64,000 nucleotides of DNA from Liquidambar formosana (taxonomy: Eukaryota; Streptophyta; Magnoliopsida; Saxifragales; Altingiaceae). Below are positions 35,545 through 47,539 of the stretch, piece after piece. The stretch spans positions 15,681,962-15,745,961 of the forward strand of contig CM077826.1 in NCBI GenBank assembly GCA_039720395.1, written 5' to 3'. The position numbers and the translations under genes are program-made. The notes under the pieces are model-generated. The model had not been told where the DNA came from, ran no database searches, and was given only the letters and a program-made list of their open reading frames with translations. Within the stretch, counting starts at the first letter, position 1, and every line of letters starts with the position of its first letter.

Positions 35545-36397
35545 TGTTGTATTTTAAGTATAAAATAAGTATTTCAAAAATCCAAAGGTTTTTTTGAAAG
35601 AGTTTTAGTGGGCTTATATAGTATTCCACCTATTATATATGATATCATGTGGTGGGATGTAGATAGTCCCCACGTGCGCATAAGACGGAACCCAATCGAG
35701 TTATTTGTAAGACAGGGGTTCGAAAATTGACTTAGTCGGATATGTCGCGAGTGTATGACATGCGCGCAGGAGGGGTGCAAATCCCGAATATTTGGTTTTG
35801 CGTGTGTGGACATGTTGACCCGCATTTTGCTATTTTGATTTTTGGTTACTGGGTTATCCACGACCCAGTTTAACAACCCATTTTAAACCAATAAATTTTA
35901 TGACCGTTGGGAATTTATAAGCGGATTTATTTTATGATTTTATGATTGTTGGAATTCATTGTTTTTTATGACTATTGGGATTTATACTAGAATTTATTTT
36001 GTGTTTTATACCAGGATTTAATGTATTTATTTGGTGACTGTTTTTGACTGTTGGGTTCTTTTTTCTAAAGCTTAACATACCAGTTTTGATTCAGCAAAAA
36101 AATATATCAAACAAAGTCTTTTTCATTTCCATTCTACAATTTCATTTTTCATAAAAAGGAGCATTCTGAGTTCTTCATTTTTACTACACTTGCGAGTGCA
36201 CGCTTGTGGGAGTTCGATTGTTGAATCCTGGAAGGTAGAGCGCTGTAACCTACTGCACCGAGTTGAATACTCAGAGGGGTGGAACTACTCTTAAGGACAG
36301 TGCCTTGTACACGCCTCAACCGACACTGTTTGTATTTCTGCAATTTTTATACTAGTTTTATTTTATACAGTAGCATCTACTCTATTATTTTCCAACA
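35545..36397. mobile_element. Solo LTR (853 bp) in the 3' flank of the first CNL
   Basis: Starts tgttg and ends caaca, a perfect 5-bp terminal inverted repeat. The flanks aaacc (35540-35544) and atacc (36398-36402) match 4 of 5. The paralogous block at about 49180-49215 lacks it, so an empty site is visible: cacccaaaccctcc continues directly to the sequence found after this LTR. No internal retrotransposon domain is present. Confidence 0.72.
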
Positions 36398-36402
36398 ATA
36401 CC

Positions 36403-38194
36403 TCCCATGTAAGATTTTCAATCTCCCTAAGTCTGGTAATTCTTCATTGAATTCTGGAAAATATAAATCAATTATGGATTGTGGAGCAAGTTACAACCAA
36501 AAAATCCACCAAGTATCACCCAAAAAAAAAAAAAAAAAAAAAAAAGAAAAGAAAGAAAGAAAAGAGAGAGCAAGCCATTTAACAGACTATTTGGCATAAA
36601 CTTTTGTCTACCAAGTCCAGATTCTATCCTCCATCATAACAAGGAACACTTAAAACTGGATTTTCATCTTCAACCTGTGGACCAACAATAAGAAGCATAC
36701 CATCAATTGCAGGTTCTAGAGAAACATTTTAGTTGAAGAAGAATACCCCATGATATTAACAGATCTAAATATACTTTGATAAAGTTGGTTATGATCACAA
36801 CCGGGTAAAATTTGAAAGTGATAATAATAGTGTAGGGGGAGATGGGAGAGTCCAAAATCCAACATAATAGGACCCAATATACAAGTCTGGAACTCATACC
36901 CACTCTAAAGGTCCATCGGTGGTGAGTGGTGAGTCCATTTTATTTGTATATTAAGCCAACTTTTCTTTTCTTTTCTTCGGATGTAGGACATACTCACACG
37001 TGAACCTCAACAAATAGATGTTACTTCATGTGCTTTCTCAAACTTAATGACAAGTGCCAATTAGCAGCAATGTTTAGTGCATATATAGATACATTGTTTC
37101 ACCACCCCCCCCTCCCCAATGCCCCTGTCAAAGTTTTCTCCCTACCAAGAAGGATGTTTCGACAATCATCTACAACATCATACAGGTATAAAGGGTTATT
37201 TATGGTCACAAAATTAAAGAAAACCCCTGGAAAGAAGAAAATGAGCAACAAATTGTGGTCTCATGGTGTTGGAAGGAATACTTTTGCATATTCTAACAAA
37301 TTTAATTAGAGTAATGGCATATAGTAGTACTTGACAATGATAAGAAATAAAATAAAACAGACATTAGATCAAGCTATCAAAAGAAACAAATATATCTTCT
37401 CTAATGAGACCCTCATTTTAGCACATCTACTGGCCCTTAAGCAAGGCAAGCTTAATAAAAGATCAATTCTCAAATTACAAATCCATTTTTTGCACCTAAT
37501 ATTTTCATCTCCCTCTTCATATGCTTAGGTCAAATATGCTAAATTTTTGGTACTTTTTCTGAATTCTAAGCAATGTCGTACACATGACAGTTGTCTATTG
37601 AAGGATTGCAGCTCTAGTGATAGGGAAACTTTAACAATTTACAAATCCAAGTAGGTTTCATCATATAATTGCAGCTCCATCAGGCTTGATCACATGTGCC
37701 TGGATTGGATAATGAACTGGAGGGACACTTGGTTAGAGTTTCAACCAGTTGGGTGGAGGTCAGATTCAACTTTCTGTTGCTAAAACTTATATCCAAAAAA
37801 ATTTCAGCAAAAGAAAATAAACGTGTTGTCCATTTTAATGTCATATTACTTCCAGCTGTAATTGTCAAAAGAAGCAAAAAAATCCAAATCTATCCAATAG
37901 AAGACAGCACAGATTGAAATTCAAATATAATTGAAAACAAGAATCAACTAAAACATGGGTATTTGAGATTGGGAAACCAAAAAGAAGAAGAATATGATTT
38001 TAAAAAAAATATGGAGCAAAATAAACAGTGTACCTAATCAGAAATTGTTGATAAAAAGCAGTTGATCGGATTTGTTGATTGGACATTGCTGATTACAAGA
38101 GATAGTTGCCTGTCAAATGCCACCGACTGGAGGTCTTCAATTGTTGTCACCAATCAGAGGTCTTTCTTGAAAGTCATCAAATATCCTCCCCGCT
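36403..38194 (-). other. 3' flank of the first CNL, duplicated at 49.2-50.8 kb
   Basis: Segments match the flank of the second CNL: attttcatcttcaacctgtgg (36660 and 49456) and aactggagggacacttggtt (37711 and about 50415). They are in the same order and orientation, so they belong to the duplicated unit. This may include 3' UTR. An A-run lies at about 36521-36544. Confidence 0.6.
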
Positions 38195-40901
38195 CTATGG
38201 TTTCTTGAGTAATGGTCTATATCTGAAAGAGGGAAGAAAAGCATTTCGAGTAGCTTCGTCCTCCAATTGTAACTCATTAAACCAGTGTTGAAATCCCTCA
38301 ATGACAGCTCCACATCCCTTTGCGCTGTCAGAGTTGAGTGGAAGCTTCTTCAGATTTGGGCAGTAATACACTTCGATGGATTTCAAGCAAGGGAAGGGTA
38401 GGGCATTTGGATATATGCTCTTCAACTGTGGCAGATTTCTTAAATATAGATCTCTGAGTTTTGCAAAGAGGTTTACATGTCCTCCCTCCTCTGCAGGGCC
38501 ACCCCATTTACCAGCACATATTACTTCTTCCATTTTATGGCAACGGACTATCATTAGATTCTCAAGGTTTGGTGCAAAAATAAGCCATGTTAGGTCCTTC
38601 AACATCGGGCAGTTGTCTAGGGATACAGAGCGAAGGCTGTGGAAGCATGGGCGGTGTATGATCTCTAAATTTGCCATTCCTTCTCTTCCCCTTTTAACTG
38701 TCAAATCTTCCAAATCCTTACAACCTTCCATTTTAAGCTCATATGTACACCTCATACTTTCTAGCAATAACATATCTAGACAGTTTGAACCCTCCAGTAA
38801 CTGCAGTGTTAGACTTTTGGTGTAGCTTGGCAACTTGGGAGATCTCAAAATATGTGAAAAGGCGGAGGCAGTTTTTATGGTAATACATAAATGAATCATG
38901 TCTTCCAAAAACTCCAATTCCCTCACCAAGGTTTCAAATCCACCATACCAAACATTATCTTCCACTGATAAATCAGACGAACCACATTTATCCATTTTCA
39001 ACACACTGCAACTTCTTGAAACTTGATACAACTCCTAGTGGAATTTTTTCAAATCTACCTGTGTCATTCAAGATCAAATATTTCAATTCTACCAAGGTCT
39101 TGAACTCAATTGGCAACTCCCTTATGTTTGTGAAGGATAGATTGAGATACTGCAATGAGACCAATTCAGAAATTTCTGTTGTTCTTAAATTTTTATTCTC
39201 TGAAAGATCCAAAACCCTTAGATTTGACATACTTTGGAAGAAGCCACGGGTGATCAATCTCAAATTATTATTATTGAGAAGCAGAGTTAAGAGATTAGGG
39301 CATGAAGGTGTCTCTCTGAGTTCCTCAATATGATTTTGCATCAGTGACATCCTTTCTACTCCTGTCCATTTTCCAACCATAGGTGCTCTTTGTAAACCAA
39401 CTCCAGCCTGCACAAAAACTTTATCCTTCACCATTCCACACGCACAAGCTATCCACAATGCCATGTCACGAATCACATCATGCATCTTAACTTTATCACT
39501 TGAGTCGTCCTCCAACAAACATGCATGAATAAGAGCACCAATAATATCGTGTCCCTGATTTTGAGCTCCATTTAAGTCATCAAATTCATCCAAAAATCCC
39601 TCTCCAATCCAAAAATCTATCAGTTTCTCTTTAGAAATCAAACAGTCTTCGGGAAATAATGAACAATACAAGAAACACGATCTAACTGTATCACTATGTA
39701 AGCTATCATAACTGAACTTTAAAAGGGGAAACACCTCATCTCCCATACCAGAAAACTCTGCGGCACATTTCTCTAACACTTTTTTTGCGTGTTCCCATTC
39801 TTGAGGAGTCTTTTTGCAGGCCATGGCTCGGCCAATGGTGATGAGAGCGAGTGGCAAACCCTTACACTCTTCTGCCACAGTTTCAGCTAGCTCAGGAATC
39901 TTGGGATGAAAATTCAGGGTATCTTCTCCGACCTTACCCTGAAACAAATCCCAGGCTGTCTTCGGTTCCAAAATCTTCACTTTAATCTTCTTATGAGCTT
40001 CCATCCGGCCACACACATCCTCAGATCGGGTAGTAAATATGATCTTACACTCATTTTGTCTGTCTGGAAGTGGAACTCCCAACTTTAATAGATCAAGTCG
40101 CTCCCATAAATCATCCAACAATAACACAAACTTCCTTTGCTTCAACACTCTGAAGATGCTTGCAGCTTTCTCTTCTTGGTCTTTTTGGTTCCATGTGGAA
40201 TCATGAAACCATATCTTTTTCCCAATATCATCCTGAACCTTTGGGGCGTTTGCATTTTTGGACACCACTATCCAAATCACAATATCAAAATGAGGAGTAT
40301 GTTTGCATAACTCATTATTGATTTGAGTTAGGAGGGTAGTCTTGCCAACACCACCCATTCCATACAAGCCAATAATTCCCACTCCTTCATCCTGAATATA
40401 GCTCCAAACCTCATCAAACGTTGATTGCAAGCCCACAATCGGTTGGCTTGGCCTTTCTTCTACTGGAGCCAAAAGTAGTTCATCAGCAACAACATTGAAA
40501 TCTCCTTTTCTTTTTAGATTTTCCACCTCGTTTAGCTTCTTGACAACTTTCTTCCCAAACATGTAGCTGGTTATGCAGTTCTTGGGACAACAACCTCCAA
40601 GGCATTTTTTCTCAATTTCTTGGGAGCAATCCGTTATCAATTTATTAACTTCAGTTTCCAAACATCCAACCCTTGAAAGCCACCCATGTACTTGTTCCAG
40701 CCGTTGCATTTGCTGTGCTTCAGCAATGGCGACCTTTCTCTTCACATCATCCCTTAATTCTGTTAACTCTTGTGATGCAATTGTCAAAGCATTAAGATTT
40801 TCTTCAAGCTCACATACGTACTTCGCTGGCCTACCCGTGCAATCCAAGCAGCGAGTGACCACATTATCGGTTGCGATTGAGAGGGAGCACACATTACCCA
40901 T
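38195..40901 (-). CDS. CC-NB-ARC-LRR immune receptor, RPS5-like, copy 1 (one +1 frameshift)
   Basis: Intracellular NLR receptors detect pathogen effectors and trigger defence. Single exon, about 901 residues. I choose MGNVCS (40901) over an upstream in-frame ATG because it gives an N-myristoylation motif with Cys5, as in RPS5-type receptors that sit at the plasma membrane, and because the second copy has the same start. Motifs in order: coiled coil (about 25-130), P-loop GLYGMGGVGKTT near 178, WIVVSK, kinase-2 FVLLLDDLWE, IIFTTRSEDVC, CKGLPLALITIG, CFLYCSLFPED, KMHDVIRDMALW, then LRRs. One extra base near 39004-39009 (in LQVLKMD) shifts the frame in the LRR region. Downstream LRR frame is clean for about 270 codons, so the break is recent or an error. 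Confidence 0.9.
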
Positions 40902-41698
40902 TGTCTGTAAAAGATACCAAATGAGAGAGGTAAGAAGAATGATTAATGGTGGCATGAATATTCTTTGATCGAGCAATCAATTATGGGTCTGGAATATGAC
41001 TAATTCAATAACAGGAACTCTTTTTAATTGCAGTTTTGTTGTATAATTATTTTCGATGTTCTGCTGCCACTGCCTCTTATAAGAAAATATTCAATCACAC
41101 AAAAGAAAAGAGAGTCCAACTTGGACGGTTAAATCGCACAAGTTGAACTTAATTTGGGGAAATCACATTTACATGTATACTTTCCCAACTAATTCCATCT
41201 AAAAGATATAGAGACACTAATTTCACTAGCTTGAGTTTGATACTTGATAGGAGTAAAATTTTAGTTTCTTTCCAAAAATATCGTGCCATACTTGCATTAT
41301 GAAAAACAACAGGACTCACCAATCACCATTGATCTATGTGAGCTTGAACACATTACCCATGGTCTGTAAAATTTTAGTTGCTTGGAAATTACATTTACAT
41401 GTATCCACTACCGAGTAATGACTCAACCAATAAAAGAAGTTCAATAATACGGTAAGACCTCCCTTAATCACCCCAAAAGAACTCTTATGATGTGGCATGA
41501 AAACAGAGATGAACTAGCTGGGCCACTAATACAAGTCTACTTATGAATTTACGCTGCATCATGAGATTTTTTTTTAAGGACTGTTAAAGGAGGTCTAAAA
41601 GCATTTTCCTATTAAGTTTATTTGAATCATTTGAATTTAACCATTTAACAATGATCAAGTTAATAAGTCAAGTAAGTAGTGGATATATAAATGGAAAA
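40902..41698 (-). promoter_or_regulatory. Upstream region of CNL copy 1, duplicated at 53.5-57.4 kb
   Basis: The first 250 bases match the region upstream of the second CNL closely (ttgtataattattgctggtg-like block, ccaactaattccatctaaaa). The block around 41268-41590 (ccaaaaatatcgtgccatac; cttatgatgtggcatgaaaa) reappears at about 57103-57390. The two parts are contiguous here but 3.3 kb apart in copy 2. Confidence 0.55.
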
Positions 41699-42345
41699 TG
41701 TTGTGAAGTCCCACGTCCCCACATCGATTAAATATTGAGTAACACATGTCTTCATATACTTGTTTTGAGTCGTCCACTTATAAGTTTAGGCTTTTAGGTT
41801 GAAAACTTAATATGATATTAGAGCATGTCGTCTTTGAGCCCGTTTCGTTGTTTTTGTTGTCCACGTGACAAGTCATTTGAATCTTGTTTCGATTAAGGGG
41901 CCTCTATTGGCATCCTAAGACTTGTTTTTCATCCCCACTTATTTTACACTTCAAGGTTTTATGAAAAATATAAAAGTTTTTTATAAGAATCGATCATGTT
42001 CTCCATTAGAAAAAATCATTTAGAATAATTTTGTAGAAGAATTTTTTTCCGAAATCTATCGTTTAAGTGGATTTTTTGGCCATTTATGTCTCTTTTTTCA
42101 TAAATGACTAAAAAGTCTAATTAAATGATAGATTTTAGAAAAACTTTCTTATACAAAATTGTTCAAAATTACGCGATCATTTTTCATGAAAACCTTTTAT
42201 ATTTTTTATAAAACTTTAAAATGTAAAATAAATGGAGGATGAAAAGCAAGTCTTGGGGGTGTCAATAGAGCCCTATTTCAATTAAATATCAAGTTAAACA
42301 TATCTTCATATACCAGTTTGGATCCTCCATTTACAAGACGGGTCT
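41699..42345 (+). mobile_element. TRIM-like LTR remnant with nested MITE
   Basis: An LTR-like stretch 41699-41810 (tgttgtgaagtcccacgtcc...) is followed by tatgatattagagca at 41811-41825, a degenerate initiator-Met primer-binding site (usual form tggtatcagagc). A second diverged LTR-like copy (aattaaatatcaag... cttcatatacc) continues at 42280-42345, after the MITE at 41896. It is too short for coding domains, as in TRIM elements. Confidence 0.55.
41896..42275. mobile_element. Mutator-like MITE, copy C (380 bp), nested in TRIM remnant
   Basis: Inverted ends aggggcctctattggcatcc and the complement of gtgtcaatagagcccta, with agacttg/caagtct and long inner arms pairing. The target duplication is tttcgatta (41887-41895) against tttcaatta (42276-42284), 8 of 9 matching. 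Confidence 0.8.
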
Positions 42346-42349
42346 AAAT

Positions 42350-43520
42350 AAGATTCAAATGCCCTGTAACGTAGGACAATAAAGACGGGCTCAAGATTCA
42401 CATCATCAACTAGAGTTAGAAAATAATGAACCCCTAGAAACTTAACAATGCATAGAAGGAAAAGGTAATCTTTTTTGTTTGGCCATTGGACAAACATTAC
42501 AATGCATAGAAGGAAAAGAAGGAGAAGTTAAAAAGGAATTAACAATTTTATTCAAACTTAGGCTTAACAGAAACTTAACAGGAATTAACATTACAAGCTT
42601 AGACTATTAAGTCGGAAATTTAACCAAAAATGTTAAAGATTCCTAAAGTTTCCGCTAATTTATGATACGGCTGCTCCCGTGGCACCCATGTCAGCATAAT
42701 TTTTTTTTGAAAACAAAATGTCTTCATCTGAGGCTGAAATTCGTTTTGGATCCAAAATTTTAAAGCTTCACCCTCTTGCTTTCTCATTTCTTCCTCATTC
42801 CACACAGCCACCACACCTCTCTTTCACGCCTCACGTCAAACCCACACCACCTCTGTTTCTAAAATATAAACCACTCCCCACTTATGAAATTTACAGATAT
42901 AATGAAAAATTAGATATATTATATGGTTTCAATAGTGAAGAGTGAAGTGCAAAAACAGAAAAGAGGCTTTAGGTATTGGTGTTTATGGCTAGAGGATATG
43001 AAACTGGGGTGGTTACCTCTTTTTGATGTGAAACCCAAGCTTCGTCCTCTTGATCCTTCACCGCTGTTGCAATACCACCGTTGCCAGTTGCCACACCACA
43101 ATAAAATAGCCCCAACACTACGACTTCTCAAAATGGAATACTAGAGAGAGAGAATGAGTATGGTGGGAGAAGAGAAGCTTTGTGATTTGGAGGGGAATTT
43201 TTGTTCCACGCGGTTTATACCATCATTTGTGTCTGTGTGTGTGTGTTTTTTTTTTTTTTTTTTTTTTAATAAATTTTTAATAAGAATGTGATGACTTTTT
43301 TAGTCAAGTAGACAGCAGCGTGGAAGGTGCCTTCCAGCTGCATCGATCTATCATCTTACAAAATTACTCCGTCATTTGCTGAAAACTTTCTTTTTCTTCT
43401 TTCTTTCATATTATTATTATTATCTTTTTTTATGTTTCAAAATTATTATTACATTCTAAAACTTAATAATTCTTTTTATATCATTTCCTAAAAGACTTTT
43501 TAATTTATTTCATTTCCTAA
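42350..43520. other. Intergenic region, no supported gene
   Basis: Short ORFs on both strands here (for example around 42718-43144) are proline- or serine-rich and match nothing I know. A TG/T tract at 43228-43267 follows. The block 42540-43330 may be transposon-derived but has no defined ends. Confidence 0.4.
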
Positions 43521-43651
43521 AATCTATATCTATTTATATTACCTATGAGAGTCTGTATATTAGAAAAACTTTTGATTGATTATTATATTCTTATTTTAAA
43601 TTTTAAATACTTATCTATTTTCATATTTAATACCAACTAAGAATGTTTACA

Positions 43652-43682
<31 letters not shown>

Positions 43683-43964
43683 AAAAAAGAAAAGAAAAGA
43701 TAATGACGTCTACTCCATGAATTCTACATAGCTTCCACTATTATGCATGTATCCTAACTAACTTCTTATTCCTAACATGACTCCTGGCCATAAAATGAAT
43801 TTTAACCTATTGTGTTAAACGTCCATTTTAATGACTTCAATTAACAAAAAGTAATAAATAATTAGATTTTCATATTCTTATATATATATGAGAATTTATT
43901 AATTTTTATAGCATTTTTATTATTTAAATATTATTCACATGCAACGCACATATGCCATATCTAG
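43521..43964 (+). mobile_element. Possible Helitron-like fragment
   Basis: The right end has acatgcaacgcacat, a short hairpin, followed about 10 bases later by ctag and then t, the layout of Helitron 3' ends. A candidate 5' end, atctatatctatttatatta, is at 43521. The hairpin is weak and no helicase is present, so this is tentative. Confidence 0.3.
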
Positions 43965-44558
43965 TACTTTTAAAGGGGTATTATCTCTTCTTCTAATATT
44001 TTGTACATTTGAGTGCAACATAGGAATATCAAAATATATATATTGATGTGAAATCATTTAATAAAGTTTCCGAAAAAAACATTTTTTTTTTTTCATAGGG
44101 ACAATCAATGAAGAATGGAAGAAGTAAATTTTAGGGGGATTTATAGATAAGCCCATTTTATTTGCTCACTTTGACTATACACACATATTAAGTCTCAAAT
44201 TTTTTGTAACTTTTCAATTCTACCTTCTTATAATAAAATGTCACTTGATGTGATATTGGATATAATAATGATAATTTTAAATTTGGTAAAAGGTATATTT
44301 TGAAAAATAAGATAATGATTTGCCTTGACTTTTGTAAGTGAACGAATATTTTGAGACATCTCAAAATGTATAGATAGGCAAATAAAATGAGATGGATAAA
44401 GTAATGAGAAGTCCCCTGATCCTCCTCTTCATTTTTTCTATTTCATTGGAAAACGAGAAATTCGTAGAACTCTAGAAGAGAAGTCCAATCATCCACCTAA
44501 ACAACCAAAATCTTGACTCGTTTTGTTAGCTCGCAGAATATGTGTGAAAATGCATATA

Positions 44559-44598
<40 letters not shown>

Positions 44599-44601
<3 letters not shown>

Positions 44602-44864
44602 ATGATCCTATCAACATGTGTTGATATAAGTTTATATCAGCATGGCTATAAACCTGCAATTGCTGATTACAAATCTATAATTGACTGATTACAAACTTAC
44701 AATTGACTGACTACAAATAGATAATTATTTGGCGCCTGAGCGACATTTGTAGTTAATCAATTGTAAGTTTGTAATCAGTCAATTGTAGGTTTTTAATCAG
44801 CAATTATAGGTTTATAACCGTGCTAATATAAGCTTATATTAGCACGTGTTGATAAGATCATTAC
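44599..44864. mobile_element. 266-bp palindromic MITE in a TA microsatellite
   Basis: gtaatgatcctatcaacatgt at the left pairs with the complement end acgtgttgataagatcattac at the right, and the arms pair almost throughout around a centre at about 44715-44740. A (TA)n tract flanks both sides (44561-44598 and from 44867), suggesting TA-targeted insertion. Confidence 0.75.
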
Positions 44865-44880
44865 CGTATATATATATATA

Positions 44881-45056
44881 TCAGTGCTGATTAGGTCAAC
44901 ACGTATTGATATAAGTTATATCAGTACCACGTGTTAGGGGTTATACTCCATGCATTGGTTCAATGTACTCCATAACCCACTAATATATGCACAAGGTATA
45001 ACCCCAAAGCAAGTGTTGATATAAGTCATATCAGCACGTGCTTACCTGATCATCAT
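44881..45056. mobile_element. Second, related palindromic element
   Basis: gattaggtcaacacgtattgatataagt pairs with the right end around tgttgatataagtcatatcagcacgtg; ggggttatac pairs with gtataacccc inside. It shares the end motif (gttgatataag, cacgtg) with the element at 44599 and is again bounded by TA tracts. A third partial relative (attagcacgtgtttaattgattatcatc) is at about 45092-45118. Confidence 0.65.
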
Positions 45057-45149
45057 GCTATATATATATAACATTCTAAGAATAACACTTTATTAGCACG
45101 TGTTTAATTGATTATCATCCTATATATATATATATATATATAACATTCT

Positions 45150-47139
45150 AGGAAAAACACTTTATTTATTTTTGGTTAAACTGGGAAGCCTTATGAAAAA
45201 AAAAAAAAAAAAAACTAAGAAAGTTACAAAAAACGTGAGGTTGCCATTCCACCGAGCATCCCATAATAATTGATGTAAGAGCATCAAGTATTAAAAATTT
45301 ATAAAATGTTATTATTTTGAATTTCTATTTTTATGTGATGGAAACCTATCATTTTTTTGAATTTGTCAATTCAAGATGATGGATTTATACTTTTAGTACT
45401 ATGAAAAATTTCTTGAATTGAATAATTTAGAATTGAACACCCAAACATGCCCTTAATCAATTATAATAAATAAAATTAACTTGATTAACCAACTAGTAAA
45501 CTATAAGTCCAACCAAATCAATGACACATTCAATCACAATTAATCCCCTCAATCAATTTTTACATGGAACCCCTAAAGATAAACAAGACTTTTGAGGATA
45601 TGACTCAGGCTCACGACTTTTATCAATTTGACCCCTATTAGTCTATTACCTATACAACTCAGTACGTCACATAGCTAGCAGCCCATAATCCTAACGTCTT
45701 CATAATACCCGACAACCCCTTCTGCGAGTTAGTGATCATCAAAAGGTAATTTTCCCTAAATTCTTCTGTCACTAACTAAGAAGGCTGCATCCGATCGAAG
45801 ATGCCTCCCAGCTACATCCGAAATTGCCTTTGGTAAGGAGAGGGCCCTCCACCATGGAATCCAATGCAAAATGTCCTACCTCTCTCATTCAACTATCTTG
45901 TTTTTTGGGTTACACATTCAACTAATTTCTTCTGTTCAGCACCACTGCCATTTTCTTTCTCCTCTTCTTTCACACTCTAGTCAACAAATCTCTGATTAAA
46001 CTTTCTGCGAATCAAAATTTCGCATCACTAATTTTTTCTCTTTTATTTATTTATTTAATTTTATATCATAAGAGAGATAATTTATGACAAATACTATTCA
46101 ATCTCTATTAGTCTATCTTTTATGACAAGGCAAATTCATCCTCAATAATTGCTTTTGTGATGAACTAGCATTCCATTGCCAGTAGCATCTAATTTGTGAC
46201 GAAATGTATTTATTATGATGATGGCTATCACTTTTTGTAGCCACCATAGTCCATGGTATAGGATCAAATGATCAATTTAAAAAATTCGTGAAAAGCTCAT
46301 ATTTGAAATTTTTTTTATTATCATTCATTATGCTGGCTGTCACTTTTTGAATACCCATTCACAGTGATAAAATTCGATGGGACGACCCAACAGGCCCTAA
46401 ATTCTTTCATGGAGTTAATCAATTCCTATATAAAGTGATGCATGGAGCCCTATCAGTTTGATGGGGCACTGCCCAATTGTATAGATAACCGCAATTAATA
46501 GATATGAACTTAGTTTGGATTATCTTAGGCTCTTTGCCTTCGGTTTTTAATTTTCTTTCGTCATTCATTTGTTAATTATAAGAATCCATGACCATCACCT
46601 TAATTGTGCTCCATCACTGGACGCCAGTCAAGGAAGGCAACCATTAATATTTAGAAAAATAAAATAAAATAAAATAACGCGAATATGCTGCTCTATTCTA
46701 AATCTTGTACCCAAAAGTAAAATAATAATAATAATAATGAATAAAGCATATTCAGTTAATGAAAAATAATTGCATTGACAAAGGGCCTTTGTCAAGTATT
46801 TAGCTCAAATCACTCAGAAGAAATCGATGTGTTCTTCATATATCATGCTTGAGGAAGTATATATAAATCAGAGGTTATAGACCTACCCCTATTGTTATTG
46901 CAATTAATTGGTATTAAAACCTGAAGTGCGAGGAGTTCAATTTACAGTAGGGTCAAGAGTTTACAAGCTCAAGGAACAAGTCCAACTCCAGTAAGCTCTG
47001 AGAAGTTTATGTCTTGGTCTCCTGCAACTACTCTATTGCATAGAACATAACGTTTTAAAGTTTACAATTCTGATCAATAAAAGTTTATTCAACTAGGAAT
47101 AATAACAGTTAATATTTAAAACAGAGGATAAAAGCATTT
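45150..47139. other. Intergenic region, no supported gene
   Basis: AT-rich spacer with simple repeats (taa)n at about 46722-46737 and A-runs at 45197. No ORF of interest on either strand. Confidence 0.45.
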
Positions 47140-47440
47140 CAAGGAAGCTTTCATCCTTCCACTCTAGCTTATTTCACAAGTCTTGGTGTTTTGACATGGC
47201 AGTTCCACATCCCTTGGGGCTAGTGGTAGTTTCCTCATATTTGGGCAGTGTTTCACTCAACTAACCTTCAACTAGTGGAATGGCAGGGCCTTGCTTATTG
47301 AAGCTCTTCCATTGTGCTATCACATGAGCCGTAAGGTTTGGAGCAAAAATAAGCCGTGTCTAGATTTTTCAACGCGGGACAAAGTTTCTTGGACACCACA
47401 GCGAAGGCTCTGGAAAAATAAGCCGTGCTTAGATTTTGTA
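47140..47440 (-). pseudogene. Relic of a CNL leucine-rich-repeat 3' end
   Basis: On the minus strand, blocks match the C-terminal LRR region of the two CNL genes. Examples are aaggtttggagcaaaaataagcc (47334 on; same block at about 38568 and 51158) and gcgaaggctctgga (47401 on; compare 38629), plus a last block around ccacatcccttggggct. Stops and deletions interrupt it. It lies between the two CNL genes in the same orientation. Confidence 0.72.
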
Positions 47441-47539
47441 GACTGTTTGAGCTTGGTTTGTTGGCCAGCTCATTTTGGTTCATGAAATTATCAACTTTGC
47501 CTGACCTTCACAAACCATGATTGAAGAGGACCCGAGTCT

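Noticed and set aside
42718..43144. Small protein genes on both strands
   Set aside because: Short, compositionally biased frames with no recognisable family and no splice or neighbour support.
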